33,939 nucleotides of DNA from Ramlibacter sp. (GTDB taxonomy: Bacteria > Pseudomonadota > Gammaproteobacteria > Burkholderiales > Burkholderiaceae_C). The notes under the pieces were generated by a model. The model saw only the letters and a list, made by a program, of their open reading frames with translations, had not been told where the DNA came from and made no database searches. A program made the position numbers and the translations under genes. Shown here piece after piece: positions 1 through 7,772 of the stretch (within the stretch, counting starts at the first letter, position 1; each line of letters begins with the position of its first letter). The stretch is from contig NZ_JAQGNQ010000080.1 of the NCBI RefSeq assembly GCF_028291745.1, forward strand, positions 1 through 33,939. The letters run 5' to 3'.

Positions 1-98
1 ATTTCCTACAAACGGCCGAGATGCGGGCGTGCCAAAGTGCCCGCCGTTCCCCGTGCTTTGCCGCAGGGCCCGTCAACCACATCGAGAGAGGACACACC

Positions 99-656
99 AT
101 GCTTGGCAAGATCGCCACCGTTGCCGCCGTTGCCTATGGCGGCATGCTGCTGGCCAGGAACATGAACAAGGCTTCCGCCCGCGGCGGCCTCTCCGAGGTC
201 GAGGCGACGTGCGAGGTGGACGTACCGGTGCGCACCGCGTACGACCAGTGGACCCAGTTCGAGGAGTTTCCTCGCTTCATGGGCAGTGTGCGGGAGGTCC
301 GCCAGCTCGACGACGTGCACCTGCACTGGAGTGCCACGGTGGCCGGCAAGCCGAAGCAATGGGATGCCGAGATCACCGACCAGATCCCCGACCAGCGCAT
401 CGGCTGGCGCAGCACCAGCGGCCCGATGAACATGGGCGTGGTCACTTTCGACAAGATCGCCGAGGGGCGCACCCGCATCACGCTGCGCATGGTCTACGCA
501 CCTGACGGCCTGAACGAAAAGCTCGGCGACGCGCTAGGCGCGGTGAAGTTCGAGGCACAGCGCAATCTCGAGAACTTCAAGAAGATGATCGAGTCGACCG
601 GCGAGCAGACCGGGGCGTGGCGGGGGACGGTGGAGGGTGGGGCGGTGCAGCATTGA
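99..656 (+). CDS. SRPBCC-family protein with N-terminal membrane anchor
   Basis: The predicted protein has 185 residues. Residues 1-20 form a short hydrophobic segment (MLGKIATVAAVAYGGMLLAR) that probably anchors it in the inner membrane. Residues from about 32 to 165 look like a START/SRPBCC (polyketide cyclase/dehydrase-like) hydrophobic-ligand fold: the segment EVDVPVRTAYDQWTQFEEFP and the following EVRQLDD/IGWRS pattern are typical of it. The ATG at 99 was chosen because a purine-rich ribosome binding site (GAGAGAGGA, 84-91) precedes it, and an earlier in-frame start would add residues with no SRPBCC resemblance. The ligand is unknown. Proteins of this subgroup often sit among stress genes, but the only neighbour here is a convergent MazG-like gene, so context does not assign a role. 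Confidence 0.85.
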   Translation: MLGKIATVAAVAYGGMLLARNMNKASARGGLSEVEATCEVDVPVRTAYDQWTQFEEFPRFMGSVREVRQLDDVHLHWSATVAGKPKQWDAEITDQIPDQRIGWRSTSGPMNMGVVTFDKIAEGRTRITLRMVYAPDGLNEKLGDALGAVKFEAQRNLENFKKMIESTGEQTGAWRGTVEGGAVQH

Positions 657-724
657 GTGCGGGGCGGCACGGGCTGCGCTGCCGCAACCTGCTGCCGCAC
701 TGTCTCGGCCTTTCAACGACACGG

Positions 725-1075
725 CTACAGTTCGTCGTACTTCGTGCTGTTCCCGCGGGCAAGGTGAACCGGGTACTTCAATGCATTGGTCTTCAGCTTC
801 GTCTGCGCCGCAGCGACGAGATCCACATCGAGAGCGTTGGAGAGCTGCAGCAAGTACAGCAGGACATCTGCCATTTCTGCCGCTACGGCGTCATGCCTGG
901 CCGAATCGAGGCTGCGGCTTTGGTCCTCGGTAAGCCATTGGAAGTGCTCGAGCAGTTCCGCAGCTTCCACCACCAACGCGCAAGCGAGATTCTTCGGTGC
1001 GTGGAACTGCTGCCAGTCACGCTCGTTTGCGAACTGCTGTAGCTGCTGTGCGAGTTCTCGAAGCGAATCAGTCAT
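725..1075 (-). CDS. MazG-like nucleotide pyrophosphohydrolase
   Basis: This 116-residue protein resembles the all-alpha MazG-like/RS21-C6 (dCTPase) family, which hydrolyses (d)NTPs to monophosphate and pyrophosphate to clean the nucleotide pool. The Mg-binding pattern is visible: E37 and E40 in VVEAAELLEHFQW, then E67 and D70 in EMADVLLYLL. The length matches single-domain members. The ATG at 1075 begins MTDSLRELAQQL, which fits family N-termini; two upstream in-frame starts (1084 and 1132) add unrelated residues. No strong Shine-Dalgarno sequence precedes it. The gene converges with the SRPBCC gene and lies 103 bp upstream of the DUF1428 gene's 3' end. The exact nucleotide preferred cannot be told from the sequence. 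Confidence 0.88.
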   Translation of the reverse strand: MTDSLRELAQQLQQFANERDWQQFHAPKNLACALVVEAAELLEHFQWLTEDQSRSLDSARHDAVAAEMADVLLYLLQLSNALDVDLVAAAQTKLKTNALKYPVHLARGNSTKYDEL

Positions 1076-1178
1076 GGGGACCATCCGACGGAAGCTCAGA
1101 GTTTCGCACGTGCTCAATGCTGGCAGCACCATTCCGCGCCGCCCCCGGTGATCGCGCCGGCGGCGGGCGCGTTCGCAA

Positions 1179-1532
1179 TCACTCGTTCACGATCACCTGG
1201 AACCCCCCGTAGATCATCCTCTGCCCGTCGAACGGCATCGGATCCATTCCCTCCTTCAGGCGCGGATCGGCCATGGCCTTTTTCATCCCCTCGTCGCGAG
1301 CGGCGCGCGAGGGCCAGGCGATCCACGAGAACACCACCGTCTCGTCTTCCTTGCGCTGCACGGCCATCGGGAACGAGGTGACCTTGCCTTCGGGCACGTC
1401 GTCGCCCCAGCACTCGGTGACCGAGAGCGCGCCGTACTCCTTGAAGATCGCCGATGCGTTCTGCGCAACCCGGCGATAGGTTTCGCGATTGGCCGTGGGC
1501 ACGGCGAGGACGAAGCCATCGATGTAGTTCAT
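1179..1532 (-). CDS. DUF1428 family protein (YbaA-like)
   Basis: The 117-residue product matches the DUF1428 family of small alpha/beta ferredoxin-fold (dimeric alpha-beta barrel) proteins. Recognisable family signatures are MNYIDGFVLAVPTANRETYR at the N-terminus, the ECWGDDVPEGKVTSFPMAV segment at 40-57 and the DPRLKEGMDPMPFDGQRMIYGGF tail (read in pieces around residues 89-111). The biochemical function is unknown. The start at 1532 is supported by an AGGAG ribosome binding site five to six bases upstream. The gene is divergent from the secreted hydrolase at 1779, with a 246-bp spacer in which I saw no clear operator. Confidence 0.9.
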   Translation of the reverse strand: MNYIDGFVLAVPTANRETYRRVAQNASAIFKEYGALSVTECWGDDVPEGKVTSFPMAVQRKEDETVVFSWIAWPSRAARDEGMKKAMADPRLKEGMDPMPFDGQRMIYGGFQVIVNE

Positions 1533-1778
1533 GGGAGCTCCTGGCAAAAGCGGTCGCGAAAGTGCGGCCTGACTGGTACGACGAACCGGCGCGGCCGAAA
1601 TCGACACGCGCAGCGAAGTGGCAGGCACAAGCAATCCCGTAGCCGAGCCCTGTGGCAGCGCCCCACGGATGCTTGAGATAGCGGCAGCGCCGCACGCGTG
1701 CAACCTGCAGCTGGGGGATGGATGGTCTCGTGCATGGCCGGGGCCGGCCCTAAGCTGGCGCGCCTTCTGGAGGAATCC

Positions 1779-2837
1779 ATGCCATCTGGTCCATCCATCC
1801 GCGCCGCGACCACGGTCGCGCTCCTGCTCGCGGCAACGGCCGTCTGTGCGCAGTCGGCGCCGCCGTCGTCGCGCGAGGTTCCCGCCAAGAGCATTCCGGT
1901 CCCGACCACCGTCAGCCCGCAATTGCAGCAGATCATTGCGCAGCCGCTGCGTTCGGGATGGGACACGCCGCCCACCACCCCGGAAGGCTGGAAGCAATTG
2001 GCGGAAACGACACGCACCAGCGCGCTGCCGAACGTGCAGGCGATGCGCGAGCGCCTGAAGGTGCGCGTGGAGCCCGGCACCCTGGGCGGCGTGCGGATCT
2101 ACACCGTCACGCCCGAGAAGATCCAGCCGCGCAATCGCGATCGCGTGCTGGTGCAGGTGCACGGCGGCTGCTATGTGCTCAATCCCGCCGAGGCGGCCTT
2201 GCCCGAGGCGATGCTGATTTCCGCGATCGGCGGCTACCGCGTCATCGCCGTCGATTACCGGATGCCGCCGCAGGCCTATTTCCCCGGGGCACTCGACGAC
2301 GCGATGGCGGTGTACCGCGCGGTGATCGCCAGGACGAAGCCGAAGCGCGTGGGTCTCATCGGCACGTCCGCAGGCGGCGCGCTGGTCCTGGAGATGGGGC
2401 TGCGCGCGCGGCAACTCGGTCTGCCCTTGCCGGGCGCCATGGCCTCCGGCACGCCGATGTCGGACAGCACGAAGGCGGGCGACACCTTCCAGACGAACGC
2501 GCGGGTCGACAACGTGCTGGTGTCACCCGACGGCTTCTGCGACGCGGCCGCCGCCTTCTATGCGAACGGCCACGACATGAAGGACCCGCTGATCTCGCCC
2601 GTGTATGGCGACATGAGCGGCTTTCCGCCGACCATCCTGACTTCGGGCACGCGCGACCTGTTATTGAGCAACACGGTGCGGGTGCATCGCAAGCTGCGCA
2701 ACCTGGGGATCGACTCCTTCCTGCAGGTGTACGAAGGCCAGTCGCACGCGCAATACGGACGCGACGATCGCATCCCCGAAACGCAGGAAGCGTTTGGGGA
2801 GATCGCGCGGTTCTTCGATACGCACCTGGCGAGATAG
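1779..2837 (+). CDS. Secreted alpha/beta hydrolase, HSL-type esterase-like
   Basis: The 352-residue protein starts with a Sec-type signal peptide (hydrophobic stretch at residues 9-22, likely cleavage after VCAQ at about 25), so it should act in the periplasm or outside the cell. It has the alpha/beta-hydrolase-3 (hormone-sensitive lipase) layout: oxyanion-hole motif HGGCY at 128-132, nucleophile elbow GTSAG at 195-199 with S197, acid D293 in SGTRDLL, and H323 in EGQSHAQY. The usual HGGG is HGGC here. Substrates of such enzymes are short acyl esters, lactones or plasticiser-type esters; the true substrate is not predictable. The ATG at 1779 was chosen over an upstream GTG because of a GGAGGA-type site at 1769-1774 and because it gives a clean signal peptide. 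Confidence 0.88.
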   Translation: MPSGPSIRAATTVALLLAATAVCAQSAPPSSREVPAKSIPVPTTVSPQLQQIIAQPLRSGWDTPPTTPEGWKQLAETTRTSALPNVQAMRERLKVRVEPGTLGGVRIYTVTPEKIQPRNRDRVLVQVHGGCYVLNPAEAALPEAMLISAIGGYRVIAVDYRMPPQAYFPGALDDAMAVYRAVIARTKPKRVGLIGTSAGGALVLEMGLRARQLGLPLPGAMASGTPMSDSTKAGDTFQTNARVDNVLVSPDGFCDAAAAFYANGHDMKDPLISPVYGDMSGFPPTILTSGTRDLLLSNTVRVHRKLRNLGIDSFLQVYEGQSHAQYGRDDRIPETQEAFGEIARFFDTHLAR

Positions 2838-2854
2838 GCAGCGCGGGGCGCCGC

Positions 2855-2889
2855 GCCCCCACCCTCCCCCGGACGGGGAGGGCGGGAGG
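2855..2889. repeat. CTCCC/GGGAG repeat element in a convergent gap
   Basis: Between the convergent hydrolase and the unknown gene lies a palindromic element built from CCCCCACCCTCCCCC, a short centre and GGGGAGGGCGGGAGG. The same module occurs at 7773-7875 and, in frame, inside minC at 18585-18619. It is a REP-like repeat and may help terminate both converging transcripts. Confidence 0.6.
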
Positions 2890-2898
2890 ACCGCGCAA

Positions 2899-3204
2899 CT
2901 AGTCCATCGTCTCCACGTCGTTCTCCGAGGGCTGGATGTGGCCGGCTTCCACCAGCAGCAGCATCGCGTCCTCCAGCCGTTCGCGGGCGGCATTGCGCAG
3001 CCAGGCCGACTCGGCCAGCAGGTCCCGCGAGGGCGGGCCGCTGACGCCGCGCTCGTAGCGCTCCCAGGCGTCGGTCACGGCGCGCTGCAACAGGCGCGCC
3101 GCGGCGTCCACCTCCTTCCACGTGTCGTATGCGTCATCGATCCGATCGTTGATGCGGACCTCCCCGGGTCCGCGTTCCGGCGCCAGCGCCTGCGTGCTCC
3201 ACAT
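2899..3204 (-). CDS. Hypothetical helical protein, 101 aa
   Basis: I do not recognise this family. The predicted product is soluble, acidic and largely helical: residues 22-60 and 65-90 carry heptad-like spacing (KEVDAAARLLQRAVTDAWER; AWLRNAARERLEDAMLLLVEA), with no cysteines, signal peptide or membrane segment. Translation is credible because a strong AAGGAGG-type ribosome binding site precedes the ATG at 3204, and codon choice matches neighbouring genes. It converges with the secreted hydrolase across a repeat element and has a 245-bp upstream gap before modA. It could be a small regulatory or stress protein, but nothing in the sequence specifies a role. Confidence 0.65.
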   Translation of the reverse strand: MWSTQALAPERGPGEVRINDRIDDAYDTWKEVDAAARLLQRAVTDAWERYERGVSGPPSRDLLAESAWLRNAARERLEDAMLLLVEAGHIQPSENDVETMD

Positions 3205-3369
3205 CCCTGCCTCCTTGTGTTCTGGTGGATGACAACGCAAACATCGGGCCCGCTCGATCGCGCAGGAGCGCGGGGGTTTTCACCGAATCCTGCGGGTGGT
3301 GGCGGGGAATGCCTGGGGACCGCTGGGTGAGATCGCCCAAATCCGGGGGAGCGGCGCAGGTGGCGCGCA

Positions 3370-3397
3370 GGCACGCGGTGCTGGCGGACCGCGTGCC
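3370..3397. other. Perfect 10-bp inverted repeat downstream of modA
   Basis: GGCACGCGGT (3370-3379) and ACCGCGTGCC (3388-3397) are exact reverse complements around an 8-base loop. The hairpin begins about 53 bases beyond the modA stop codon. No T-tract follows on either strand, so it is at best a Rho-assisted or RNA-stabilising 3' hairpin for modA. Confidence 0.45.
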
Positions 3398-3449
3398 CGT
3401 GAGCGTGCATGGAGGAGGCCGTCCGAGCTTGCGCGCTTGCCGCGCCGAT

Positions 3450-4199
3450 TCAGAACTCGTAGCCGTAGCCGCGCAGGGTTGCCCGCGCCGCGTCGCTCTT
3501 GAGGTAATTCATGAGCGCCGCCGCGGCCGGATTGGCCTGGCCCGGTTTCAGCACGATCGCGTCCTGCCGCAAGGGGGAGTGCAGCCTGGCGGGGACGATC
3601 CAGGCCGAGCCCTTGGCGATCCTTCCATCGGCCATCACCTGCGCGAGCGCAACGAACGCCAGGGGCGCTGCGCCGGTCGCGGCGAACTGGAAGGCTTGGC
3701 CAATGTTCTCGCCCTGCACGATGTTCGGTTGCCACGCTTGCAGCACACCGAGCCTGGTCATCGCCTGCACCGCCGCCGCGCCATAGGGCGCGAGCTTCGG
3801 GTCGGCGATCGCCAGCTTGCCCGCAGGCGGCCGCGAGAGCACCTGGCCCTGCGGATCGACGGCGGCCGGATCCGCACTCCACAGCACGAGCCGCCCGGTG
3901 GCGTAGGTGAAGCGCGTGCCGGGGACACCCAGGCCTTCGCGCTCCAGTCGGGCGGGCGTCTCGTCGTCGGCCGCCAGCAGCACCTCGAAGGGCGCGCCGG
4001 AACGGATCTGCACGTGGAACTTGCCGGTGGAGCCGAGCGCGATCGATGCTTCATGCCCGGTGGCGCGCGCGAAGTCCCCGGCGATTTTCTGCATCGGCGC
4101 CGCCATGTTGGCGGCCACGGCAACGCGCACCTGGCCGGCCGCTGCCGACAGGGCCCACATCGCCAGCAACGCCACGCCTGCGGACCTCAGCATCGTCAT
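3450..4199 (-). CDS. modA: Molybdate-type ABC transporter substrate-binding protein
   Basis: This 249-residue protein is a periplasmic binding protein of the ModA family, which captures molybdate or tungstate and delivers it to a ModBC permease. A signal peptide is evident (MTMLRSAGVALLAMWALSAAAG). Mature-domain hallmarks are VRVAVAANMAAPMQKIAGDF, the oxyanion-binding ALGSTGKFHVQIRSGAP (in the ALGSTGK position typical of ModA) and PFEVLLAADDETPARL. The second half has the expected GENIGQAFQFAATGAAPLAFV and ends LRGYGYEF. The start at 4199 is preceded by GAGGTG. No modB, modC, modE or molybdenum-cofactor gene is present in the window, so it is an orphan receptor here and may work with a permease elsewhere or bind a related oxyanion. 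Confidence 0.88.
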   Translation of the reverse strand: MTMLRSAGVALLAMWALSAAAGQVRVAVAANMAAPMQKIAGDFARATGHEASIALGSTGKFHVQIRSGAPFEVLLAADDETPARLEREGLGVPGTRFTYATGRLVLWSADPAAVDPQGQVLSRPPAGKLAIADPKLAPYGAAAVQAMTRLGVLQAWQPNIVQGENIGQAFQFAATGAAPLAFVALAQVMADGRIAKGSAWIVPARLHSPLRQDAIVLKPGQANPAAAALMNYLKSDAARATLRGYGYEF

Positions 4200-4264
4200 C
4201 GCCACCTCGCTGTTTACCAATGGAAGAGGGCAAGTCTGCCACCCGCCGACAAGACGTGCATCCT

Positions 4265-4292
4265 TAGGGTGGCTTGCCGCAGGCAAGCCACC
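4265..4292. repeat. TAGGGTGG-type hairpin repeat, copy 1
   Basis: Arms GGTGGCTTGCC (4268-4278) and GGCAAGCCACC (4282-4292) form a perfect 11-bp stem with a GCA loop. It lies in the divergent gap between modA and the CYTH-CHAD gene. A longer homologous hairpin sits at 10467-10497, so this is a dispersed repeat and not a gene-specific operator. Confidence 0.65.
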
Positions 4293-4345
4293 GTTTCCGG
4301 GCACGATGGCGGGACGCCCGCGGCAGCCCACCGACGGAGCCCGAA

Positions 4346-5791
4346 GTGACCGAATTCGAACTGAAATTCCAGGTGCCGCCCGAGCGCGTCGCCGAGCTGG
4401 AAGAGGCGCTGCGAGACGACACGGTCGCCAGCACGCGCCTGCGCGCCCGCTACTTCGATACGCCCGACCAGGCGCTGGCGGCCGCGGGGCTGGTGCTGCG
4501 CATCCGGCAGGAGGGCGACAGCTGGGTGCAGACCGCCAAGGGCCCGGGACGCGGTGGCTTCGAGCGGCTGGAGCACAACGTGCCGCTGGGCCCGGCCGGC
4601 GACGCACTGCCGCCCGAGATCGCGCGACACCGCGGCCATCCCGTGCACGACCTGCTGGTGACCGCGTTGCAGGCATCGGCGCATGACCTGCAGCCCACCT
4701 TCGAGACCGACGTCACGCGGCTGGCCCGCACGATCAGCGCGGGCGGCGCCTCGGTGGAGATCGCGCTCGATCGCGGCGAGGTCCGCGCGGGCGAGCGCAC
4801 GCAGCAGGTGCAGGAGCTGGAACTCGAACTGAAGGAAGGCCCGCCGGCCGCGCTGATCGAGCTCGCCCGCAGCTGGTGCCGCAATCACGGACTGTGGCTG
4901 GATCCGCAATCGAAGTCCGCGCTCGGACGTCGCCTCGCCGAGGGTAACGAGGCGCCGCCGCCGGCAACGGCCCAGGCGGTGCACGCCAAGGCCCGCCAGC
5001 TGCTGCCCGCGATCTTCGATTCGGCGCTGCGGCAGATCCTCGCCAATGCCGGCGAGCTGGCCGCCGGCACCGGTGGCAATGGCCACGTGCACCAGTTGCG
5101 CATCGGCCTGCGACGTCTGCGCACGGGCTTGCGCGAGCTGCCGGTGGGCGCGCCGCCGGCTCCTGCGGTGGTGGCCGCCTTGCGCGAGCTGTTCCACCGG
5201 CTTGGCGAGCACCGTGATCGCGCGCTGCTGGTGCCGGCGTTGCTGCAGGAGCTGGAGACTGCGGGCCACTCGATCGCAGCGTGGCAGCCGGCGCTGCCCG
5301 ATCCCGGCGCCGCCGTTCGCCATCCCGAGGTGCAGGACGCGCTGGTGACGCTGGCGGGATGGGCCCATGCGCTGCATGACAGCCAGGGCCGCGGCGCGAA
5401 AGAATTGCGCGCGCGGGCGGCCGAACGCCTGCGGGCGCTGCACGCGAGGATGGTTCATGCCGGTCGGCGCTTCGAGCAGTTGCGGCAGGAAGATCGGCAC
5501 CTGGTGCGCAAGCGCCTGAAGCGCCAGCGCTATCTCGCGGAGCTGGTGCGCCCGCTCTACCGGGGGGCGGCGGTCGACGGCTATGTGCGAGCGCTCAAGG
5601 ACCTGCAGGATGCGCTCGGCCGCTATCAGGATGCGGTCGCCGGACGGGCGCTGTTCGAAGAGCGCGCCGCGCAGGCGCCCGCCGCGTGGTTCGGCGCCGG
5701 CTGGCTGGCTGCGCGTGAGCAGCAACTCGCCCACGCGTGCGCCAAGGCCTGCCGCAAGGCGGCCCGCAAGGCCGATCCGTTCTGGCGTTGA
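4346..5791 (+). CDS. CYTH-CHAD domain protein, putative (poly)phosphate-handling enzyme
   Basis: The 481-residue protein fuses an N-terminal CYTH triphosphate-tunnel domain (about 1-195) to a C-terminal CHAD helical domain (about 205-475). The CYTH signature is complete: ExExK at E3, E5, K7, then R32/R34 in RLRARYFDT, R52/R54 in LRIRQEG, K65, and ELELELKEG near 157-165. Such domains cleave inorganic triphosphate or similar tripolyphosphate substrates. The CHAD domain shows the basic motif HQLRIGLRRLRTGLRE at 249-264; CHAD domains are known to bind polyphosphate and locate to polyphosphate granules. The GTG at 4346 was chosen because it places ExExK at the N-terminus, as in the family. It lies 36 bp upstream of ppx on the same strand, supporting a polyphosphate role. 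Confidence 0.92.
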   Translation: MTEFELKFQVPPERVAELEEALRDDTVASTRLRARYFDTPDQALAAAGLVLRIRQEGDSWVQTAKGPGRGGFERLEHNVPLGPAGDALPPEIARHRGHPVHDLLVTALQASAHDLQPTFETDVTRLARTISAGGASVEIALDRGEVRAGERTQQVQELELELKEGPPAALIELARSWCRNHGLWLDPQSKSALGRRLAEGNEAPPPATAQAVHAKARQLLPAIFDSALRQILANAGELAAGTGGNGHVHQLRIGLRRLRTGLRELPVGAPPAPAVVAALRELFHRLGEHRDRALLVPALLQELETAGHSIAAWQPALPDPGAAVRHPEVQDALVTLAGWAHALHDSQGRGAKELRARAAERLRALHARMVHAGRRFEQLRQEDRHLVRKRLKRQRYLAELVRPLYRGAAVDGYVRALKDLQDALGRYQDAVAGRALFEERAAQAPAAWFGAGWLAAREQQLAHACAKACRKAARKADPFWR

Positions 5792-5813
5792 CACCACGCG
5801 GCAGCGCCCGCTG

Positions 5814-5819
5814 CTATGC
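5814..5819 (+). promoter_or_regulatory. Possible -10 element immediately upstream of ppx
   Basis: TATGCT at 5814-5819 ends eight bases before the ATG at 5828, and no Shine-Dalgarno sequence lies between. Transcription would start at or within a base or two of the start codon, giving an essentially leaderless mRNA. No good -35 is visible, and ppx could also be read from the upstream gene. Confidence 0.35.
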
Positions 5820-5827
5820 TGGCCCGC

Positions 5828-7312
5828 ATGCAAGAGGGCTCCCTGCTCGCCGCCGTCGATCTCGGCTCCAACAGCTTCCGGCTGGAGATCGGCCGCATGG
5901 AGTTCGGGCAGCTGCGCCGCGTCGAATACCTGAAGGAGACGGTGCGGCAGGGCAATGGCCTGGACGAAGCGCGCAACCTCACGCAGGAAGCGATGGAGCG
6001 CGGCTGGGCCTGCCTGGCGCGCTTTGCCGAGCGGCTCGCGGGCTTTGCGCCGGCACAGGTGCGCGCCGTGGCGACGCAGACGCTGCGCGAGGCACGCAAC
6101 CGGGAAGTCTTCCTGGCGCGGGCCCGTCAGATCCTGGGTTTTGCCATCGACGTGATCTCGGGGCGCGAGGAAGCGCGGCTCATCTACCAGGGCGTCGCCC
6201 ACCTGCTGCCGCAATCGGCCGAGCGCCGGCTGGTGGTGGACATCGGCGGCCGCTCCACCGAGCTGATCCTGGGGCAGCAATACGCAGCCGAGGTGACCGA
6301 GAGCTATCGCGTCGGCAGCGTGGCCTGGTCGATGAAGTTCTTTCCCGAAGGGCAGTTCAGCGCCGCCGCTTTCGAGCGCGCCTCGGTCGCGGCGCAGGCC
6401 GTGCTGGATGAAGCGCTGAGCGTCTATCCCCGCGATCGCTGGGACGTGGCCTACGGCTCGGCCGGCACCATAGGCGCGGTGGCGGACATCCTCGCGGCCA
6501 GCGGCATGGGCCAGGGCGTGGTCACGCGCCAGAGCCTGCAATGGCTCGAGTCGCAACTGCTGCAGGCGCGCAGTGCGGATCGGGTGCGCCTGCCCGGCCT
6601 GAAGGACGATCGCCGGCCCGTGATTGGTGGCGGCCTGAGCGTGCTGCGCGCGGTTTTCGAGCTGCTCCAGATCGAGACGATGCAGACCGCGCAGGGCGCG
6701 CTGCGCCATGGCGTGCTGTACGACATGCTCGATCGCGAACATGCCGATACCGACATGCGCACCAGCACGATCGAACGGCTGGCCAGCAAGTTCGAGACGG
6801 ATGCGGCACAGGGTGCCCGCGTGGGCCGCGTCGCCGGCCTGCTGTTCGCGACGCTGTGCACCGGCTGCAGCGAGCACGAGCGGCAGGTGCGCGAGCGCGA
6901 GCTCGCCTGGGCCGCGCAGCTGCACGAGATCGGCACGCTGATTTCGCACAGCGACGCGCACAAGCACGGCGCCTACATCCTGGACCACGCGGATGCGCCC
7001 GGCTTCGCGCAAAACGAGCTGCATCGCCTGGGGCTGCTGGTGCTTGGCCACCGCGGCAAGCTGCGCAAGCTCGAGGCGGACTTCAGCGACACCGTGTTCC
7101 TGCAGCAGCTCGCCTGCCTGCGGCTCGCCGTGATCCTGTGCCACGCACGGCGCGAGCCGCAGTTGCAGGGGCTGGTCGTGTCCGGGGTGGGCCAGGCGAT
7201 CTCGCTCACGCTGCCCGCCGACTGGGCGCAGGCTTATCCACAGTCGGCCCACCTGCTGCGCGAAGAGGTGGTGGCGTGGCAGAAGACGCCCTGGAGCTTC
7301 GCGCTGCACTGA
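5828..7312 (+). CDS. ppx: Exopolyphosphatase, Ppx/GppA family
   Basis: The 494-residue enzyme removes terminal phosphates from inorganic polyphosphate and may also act on pppGpp, as Ppx/GppA enzymes do. It has the ASKHA fold: phosphate loop 1 AAVDLGSNSFRLEIG (8-22), the catalytic-acid segment SGREEARLIY (111-120), phosphate loop 2 VDIGGRSTELILG (137-149), and a YGSAGTIGAV element near 215. The C-terminal third is the HD-like helical domain (VGRVAGLLFATL, LHEIGTLISHSDAHKHGAYI). Length is typical of beta-proteobacterial Ppx. The ATG at 5828 was preferred over the ATG at 5816 because it aligns with family N-termini; the difference is only four residues. It follows the CYTH-CHAD gene and precedes a Lys-rich DNA-binding protein. 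Confidence 0.96.
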   Translation: MQEGSLLAAVDLGSNSFRLEIGRMEFGQLRRVEYLKETVRQGNGLDEARNLTQEAMERGWACLARFAERLAGFAPAQVRAVATQTLREARNREVFLARARQILGFAIDVISGREEARLIYQGVAHLLPQSAERRLVVDIGGRSTELILGQQYAAEVTESYRVGSVAWSMKFFPEGQFSAAAFERASVAAQAVLDEALSVYPRDRWDVAYGSAGTIGAVADILAASGMGQGVVTRQSLQWLESQLLQARSADRVRLPGLKDDRRPVIGGGLSVLRAVFELLQIETMQTAQGALRHGVLYDMLDREHADTDMRTSTIERLASKFETDAAQGARVGRVAGLLFATLCTGCSEHERQVRERELAWAAQLHEIGTLISHSDAHKHGAYILDHADAPGFAQNELHRLGLLVLGHRGKLRKLEADFSDTVFLQQLACLRLAVILCHARREPQLQGLVVSGVGQAISLTLPADWAQAYPQSAHLLREEVVAWQKTPWSFALH

Positions 7313-7325
7313 GCGTCCGCTGCCG

Positions 7326-7354
7326 TTGAGAGAAACAGTATTACTGTTTATACT
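7326..7354 (+). promoter_or_regulatory. Sigma-70 promoter of the RHH protein gene
   Basis: TTGAGA (7326-7331) and TATACT (7349-7354) are separated by exactly 17 bases, a near-consensus housekeeping promoter. Transcription should begin near 7361, giving a leader of about 23 bases that contains GGAGGA (7371-7376) ahead of the ATG at 7384. It is the best-looking promoter in the window. Confidence 0.8.
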
Positions 7355-7358
7355 GTTT
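7333..7358 (+). promoter_or_regulatory. Palindromic operator with a third half-site over the promoter
   Basis: AAACAGTA (7333-7340) and TACTGTTT (7342-7349) are perfect inverted repeats around one base, and TACTGTTT recurs at 7351-7358 in direct orientation, nine bases on. The array fills the -35/-10 spacer and covers the -10. A repressor bound here would block polymerase. Since the downstream gene encodes a ribbon-helix-helix protein, and such proteins bind short tandem half-sites as multimers, autoregulation is the simplest inference. Confidence 0.65.
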
Positions 7359-7383
7359 TCACGACACTCCGGAGGACTCTCCC

Positions 7384-7761
7384 ATGGCCACTGCCAAGAA
7401 CGCCATCGCCAAGCTGCCTGCGCCGAAAAAGGCCAAGGCAGCGGCCACACCCCATGATGCGGCCGCCGCCGCGGGCGCAAGCAAGGCCAAGCGCATCGCA
7501 AAGCCGGCCGCCGCCGCCAGCGACAAGGCGGACAAGCCGAAGAAAGCGAAGCTGGTGCGCGACAGCTTCACCATGCCCAAGGTCGAATACGCCGTGCTCG
7601 ACGAACTCAAGCTGCGCGCCGCCAAGCTCGGACGGCCGACGAAGAAAAGCGAAGTGCTGCGCGCCGGCGTGCAGGCCCTGGCGGCCATGGGCGATGCGGC
7701 CTTCCTGGCGACGGTGAATGGGGTGCTGGCGATCAAGACCGGCAGGCCGGCGAACGAGTGA
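7384..7761 (+). CDS. Lys/Ala-rich protein with C-terminal ribbon-helix-helix domain
   Basis: The 125-residue protein has two parts. Residues 1-58 are a disordered, histone-H1-like tail rich in Lys and Ala (repeated PKKAKAAA, KAKRIAKPAAAA, KADKPKKAK). Residues from about 59 to 103 fit a ribbon-helix-helix DNA-binding fold: strand VRDSFTMP, helix KVEYAVLDELKLRAAKLG, turn RPTKK, helix SEVLRAGVQALAAM. A related conserved 'hypothetical' is, to my recollection, common in Burkholderiales; I assign no experimentally known function. The gene has its own strong promoter with overlapping inverted repeats, so it is probably autoregulated. Its position between ppx and sixA-ppk1 suggests a nucleoid or polyphosphate-associated role, because Lys-rich tails can bind both DNA and polyphosphate; that link is inference. 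Confidence 0.85.
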   Translation: MATAKNAIAKLPAPKKAKAAATPHDAAAAAGASKAKRIAKPAAAASDKADKPKKAKLVRDSFTMPKVEYAVLDELKLRAAKLGRPTKKSEVLRAGVQALAAMGDAAFLATVNGVLAIKTGRPANE

Positions 7762-7772
7762 TGTCGGCTGTG

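Noticed and set aside
7333..7358. LexA (SOS) box in the RHH promoter
   Set aside because: The half-sites ACAG and CTGT are in the opposite order to CTGT-N8-ACAG, and the spacing is wrong.
4214..7501. A 1095-codon open frame on the minus strand
   Set aside because: It is antisense to the CYTH-CHAD gene and ppx, both of which are clear families. Its His/Gln/Arg/Leu-rich translation is the usual shadow of high-GC genes.
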